From positions 1-7,859 of the forward strand of contig JAHDCE010000174.1 in NCBI GenBank assembly GCA_020630045.1: a DNA stretch of 7,859 nt, given 5' to 3'. The translations under genes were made by a program, and so were the position numbers. The notes under the pieces were generated by a model, which saw only the letters and a list, made by a program, of their open reading frames with translations, searched no databases and was not told where the DNA came from. This document shows positions 5,724 to 7,859 of this stretch, one piece after another (within the stretch, counting starts at the first letter, position 1; each line of letters starts with the position of its first letter). This DNA comes from Saprospiraceae bacterium (lineage in GTDB: Bacteria; Bacteroidota; Bacteroidia; Chitinophagales; Saprospiraceae).

Positions 5724-7859
5724 TTACAATTTTAAAAATTTTCCGGAAACATTCGATTTGCCATTCACTGCACGGACAAAATAAGTCCCTTGTGGTAAAT
5801 CACCGATATCCAATCGAAGTCCATTTCCGGACACCAGCAACTCCCGTCCCAAAGCATCAAAAACCCGTACCTCCGATACTTGGGAAGGCAAAACAATAAA
5901 GTCAAGAGCAGGGTTCGGATAGATGTCCAACACCAGATTCGATACAACATCGGTGGAAGTCGTAAAACCATTGGTTTGTATATCTGATTGGAAAGCCTCC
6001 AAACCACCTCGCAAATTCCCGACCACGAATTCAAGCAAACCATCACCGTCAATATCCGCCACAGCAGGGTGGGAGAGACCACCCACATCCATATTCCCTA
6101 GTTTTCCTTCCCTTACGGGAAATGCTTGTAAAGGATCGGAGCCGATATCATCATACCATCGCAAGATACCCTCCTCGCCACCAGTAAATAAATGCGGTTG
6201 ACCCGCCAATTCCACAATGGTCAGAGTAGCATGGCTGAAAGTATTACCGAATTCCCGCGTATCCACTTCGCCCCAAAAATCCGAATTGGGCGACAAGGCC
6301 GGATCGGGATCAAAAAGCGGAGTACCGGCCGAACCTTGATTTTGAAAATAGTTGATATTACCAGAAACTTCTCCTAGGATAATATCATTCAAACCATCTT
6401 GATTGAAATCATATATCAACGGAGCCGAGGCCTTGGCAATTGCCAAAGCTCCGTCAATATCCATGTACGGATATTCCGGCGGTGTATTGAACTCATAAGG
6501 ATTTCCTGCACCCGCAATATTTTCAAAAAAATACAATTTACCATCAAAATCTCCTACCAATAAATCACAATCACCGTCTTGATCCAAGTCCCCGAATGCA
6601 GGTGCATAATCATGACTAATATTCAAATAAGAATCTAACCAAGCATCATTCACCAAAGTAAAAATAGGAGCCGTTGTAGTACCCGTATTTTCAAAATAAA
6701 CCAAACGACTGTCGAATTGTGCTAAATCAATAAAACGACCTTTCGTTCCTACTACCAAGTCCAGTAAACCATCCTGATTCACATCCGTGAAAACGGGATG
6801 AGTGCCAGCTCCTAAATCCAACATGTTTTCCACCAAAAAATCAGTTTGCCGCAACTGGAAATCCGGCGAACCGTCCGAACCCTTATTCTCATACCAATGC
6901 GCGCAACCATAATTTTCATAACCCTCATAACCCGGCATTACAATCAAATCCTTATCCCCGTCAAAATCCAAATCCAAATGATTTCCTACCGGAATATTTC
7001 GAACGCTTATCGGAACATCGCTAGACGGAAAAGTCGGATCTTGTGAAGTGAAAAGAATATCATTCGCATTCATTCCGTTCGTCAATAAATTCATAGAAGA
7101 AAACGCCGCATCCCCGAACAACAAATCACTATCCGCGTCCCCGTCCGCATCGAATACCAAAGCGGTTTGACCGGCGTGTACACGTTCCGATTCCCCGGAA
7201 GGGGCGAACCCATCAGCACACTCACCGAATACGGTAGAAAGTTGGACATCGGCAGCACCGCCGTCTTCAAAAAAACCACCGAAACAATCCGAGTCGAATA
7301 CAAATCTTAAACTATCTTTCCCCCAACCGGATTCAACCGAAATATTTCGATAATATTCACCATATCCACCGAAAGGAGCGATGGTCACGATATCCAAATC
7401 ACCATCAAAATCGACATCCGTAATATTGGGCAAGTTCGTCCACGGAATATGTATCGGTTCACTGCCCCAAACGTCTTCGTCATATCGCAATATTGAATTA
7501 CCCGGTGTCATCAAATTGAAATGTAATTCACCATCCAAAAAATATCCTTTATATACATGAATTCCCTCAGTAGAAAAGTCAACCTGCTTGTAAGTGAATA
7601 GATCCGGAGCACCATCATCATCGAAGTCTCGCAGGTAGGCCCAGATTCGAGTATCCGGAAAATTAGCCACCCCTTCCGGGAAATGGATATATTGCCCCCC
7701 TTCGTATTTAAAAGCTAGATGTGCGAAGCCGCCGCCGTCATGGATATATATTTCATCCACTCCGTCACCGTCAAGGTCCCCCGACGAAAACTTAGGAGCG
7801 TTCAGTCCTCCAACCCAAGCAGATTCGATAGCTGTCCCTCCTTGGATAATCGGGCATTC
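5724..7859 (-). CDS. FG-GAP/VCBS-repeat secreted protein with T9SS sorting domain, N-terminus cut by window edge
   Basis: The frame is open from the right edge to the TAA at 5724-5726, giving 711 residues; the GTG at 7758-7760 is an internal valine, not the start. Numbering from the edge, nine acidic DxDxDG-type calcium-binding loops of the FG-GAP/VCBS repeat are visible. They are near residues 28 (DLDGDGVDE), 78 (DFDDDGAPD), 148 (DVDFDGDLD), 237 (DADGDADSD), 296 (DLDFDGDKD), 359 (DVNQDGLLD), 424 (DLDQDGDCD), 484 (DFNQDGLND) and 602 (DIDGDGLLE). Most are followed by LxxG and then aromatic YFEN-type strands. Such repeats fold into integrin-like beta-propellers. The tail, about 645-711, is a T9SS type A sorting domain (DIYPNPALDFIVL, VRVFDALGRELL, GTYFVRAVNG, GKFLKL). 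The loop at 237 is the most divergent. The opening GLNAPKFSSGDLDGDGVDE is common near the mature N-terminus of Bacteroidota proteins of this type, so probably only a short N-terminal piece with the signal peptide is missing. Expected role: a calcium-stabilised surface or secreted binding protein; no enzyme domain is visible. Confidence 0.93.
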   Translation of the reverse strand, partial: ECPIIQGGTAIESAWVGGLNAPKFSSGDLDGDGVDEIYIHDGGGFAHLAFKYEGGQYIHFPEGVANFPDTRIWAYLRDFDDDGAPDLFTYKQVDFSTEGIHVYKGYFLDGELHFNLMTPGNSILRYDEDVWGSEPIHIPWTNLPNITDVDFDGDLDIVTIAPFGGYGEYYRNISVESGWGKDSLRFVFDSDCFGGFFEDGGAADVQLSTVFGECADGFAPSGESERVHAGQTALVFDADGDADSDLLFGDAAFSSMNLLTNGMNANDILFTSQDPTFPSSDVPISVRNIPVGNHLDLDFDGDKDLIVMPGYEGYENYGCAHWYENKGSDGSPDFQLRQTDFLVENMLDLGAGTHPVFTDVNQDGLLDLVVGTKGRFIDLAQFDSRLVYFENTGTTTAPIFTLVNDAWLDSYLNISHDYAPAFGDLDQDGDCDLLVGDFDGKLYFFENIAGAGNPYEFNTPPEYPYMDIDGALAIAKASAPLIYDFNQDGLNDIILGEVSGNINYFQNQGSAGTPLFDPDPALSPNSDFWGEVDTREFGNTFSHATLTIVELAGQPHLFTGGEEGILRWYDDIGSDPLQAFPVREGKLGNMDVGGLSHPAVADIDGDGLLEFVVGNLRGGLEAFQSDIQTNGFTTSTDVVSNLVLDIYPNPALDFIVLPSQVSEVRVFDALGRELLVSGNGLRLDIGDLPQGTYFVRAVNGKSNVSGKFLKL

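Noticed and set aside
1..7859. Defence system, CRISPR array, phage or integrative element
   Set aside because: No direct-repeat array, nuclease, integrase or transposase coding sequence was found. The tRNA shows no duplicated 3' end nearby that would mark an attachment site.

Overview
The window looks like ordinary chromosomal DNA from a Bacteroidota, probably a Saprospiraceae/Lewinellaceae-type or other marine or environmental lineage. Two proteins end in type IX secretion (T9SS) C-terminal sorting domains. Three intergenic regions carry a perfect TAnnTTTG -7 box, the promoter signature of this phylum. Start codons lack Shine-Dalgarno sequences, and the tRNA does not encode its CCA end. The family-level placement is inference from gene style only.

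Layout. Positions 1-1383 (minus) hold the N-terminal 461 codons of a PMT/ArnT-type (GT39/GT83-like) integral membrane glycosyltransferase that runs off the left edge. A 149-bp divergent promoter region follows (1384-1532), with one TAnnTTTG promoter on each strand. Next is a small SRPBCC-fold protein (1533-1967, plus), converging on a 47-residue one-helix membrane ORF (1996-2139, minus). Positions 2273-3582 (plus) are a two-gene operon: an ECF-like sigma-70 factor and a membrane-anchored protein with an anti-sigma-like N-terminus and periplasmic TPR-like repeats. The two overlap by ATGA, which implies translational coupling. Then come 644 bp without a convincing gene. They contain a 166-bp, almost fully self-complementary foldback (3621-3786) and some smaller hairpins. 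Positions 4227-5441 (plus) encode a secreted PKD/fibronectin-III-like protein with a T9SS sorting domain, followed by a strong terminator. On the minus strand are a tRNA-Val(GAC) with its own promoter and terminator, and upstream of it a large FG-GAP/VCBS-repeat T9SS protein that runs off the right edge.

How the genes relate. The sigma/anti-sigma pair is a plausible envelope-sensing switch: periplasmic TPRs as sensor, cytoplasmic N-terminus holding the sigma factor. The secreted FN3 protein lies on the same strand downstream, but the 644-bp gap means any regulatory link is speculative. The two T9SS cargo proteins converge around the tRNA and two opposing terminators. I see no defence system, CRISPR array, transposase gene or biosynthetic cluster. 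The least explained sequence is the foldback element at 3621-3786.
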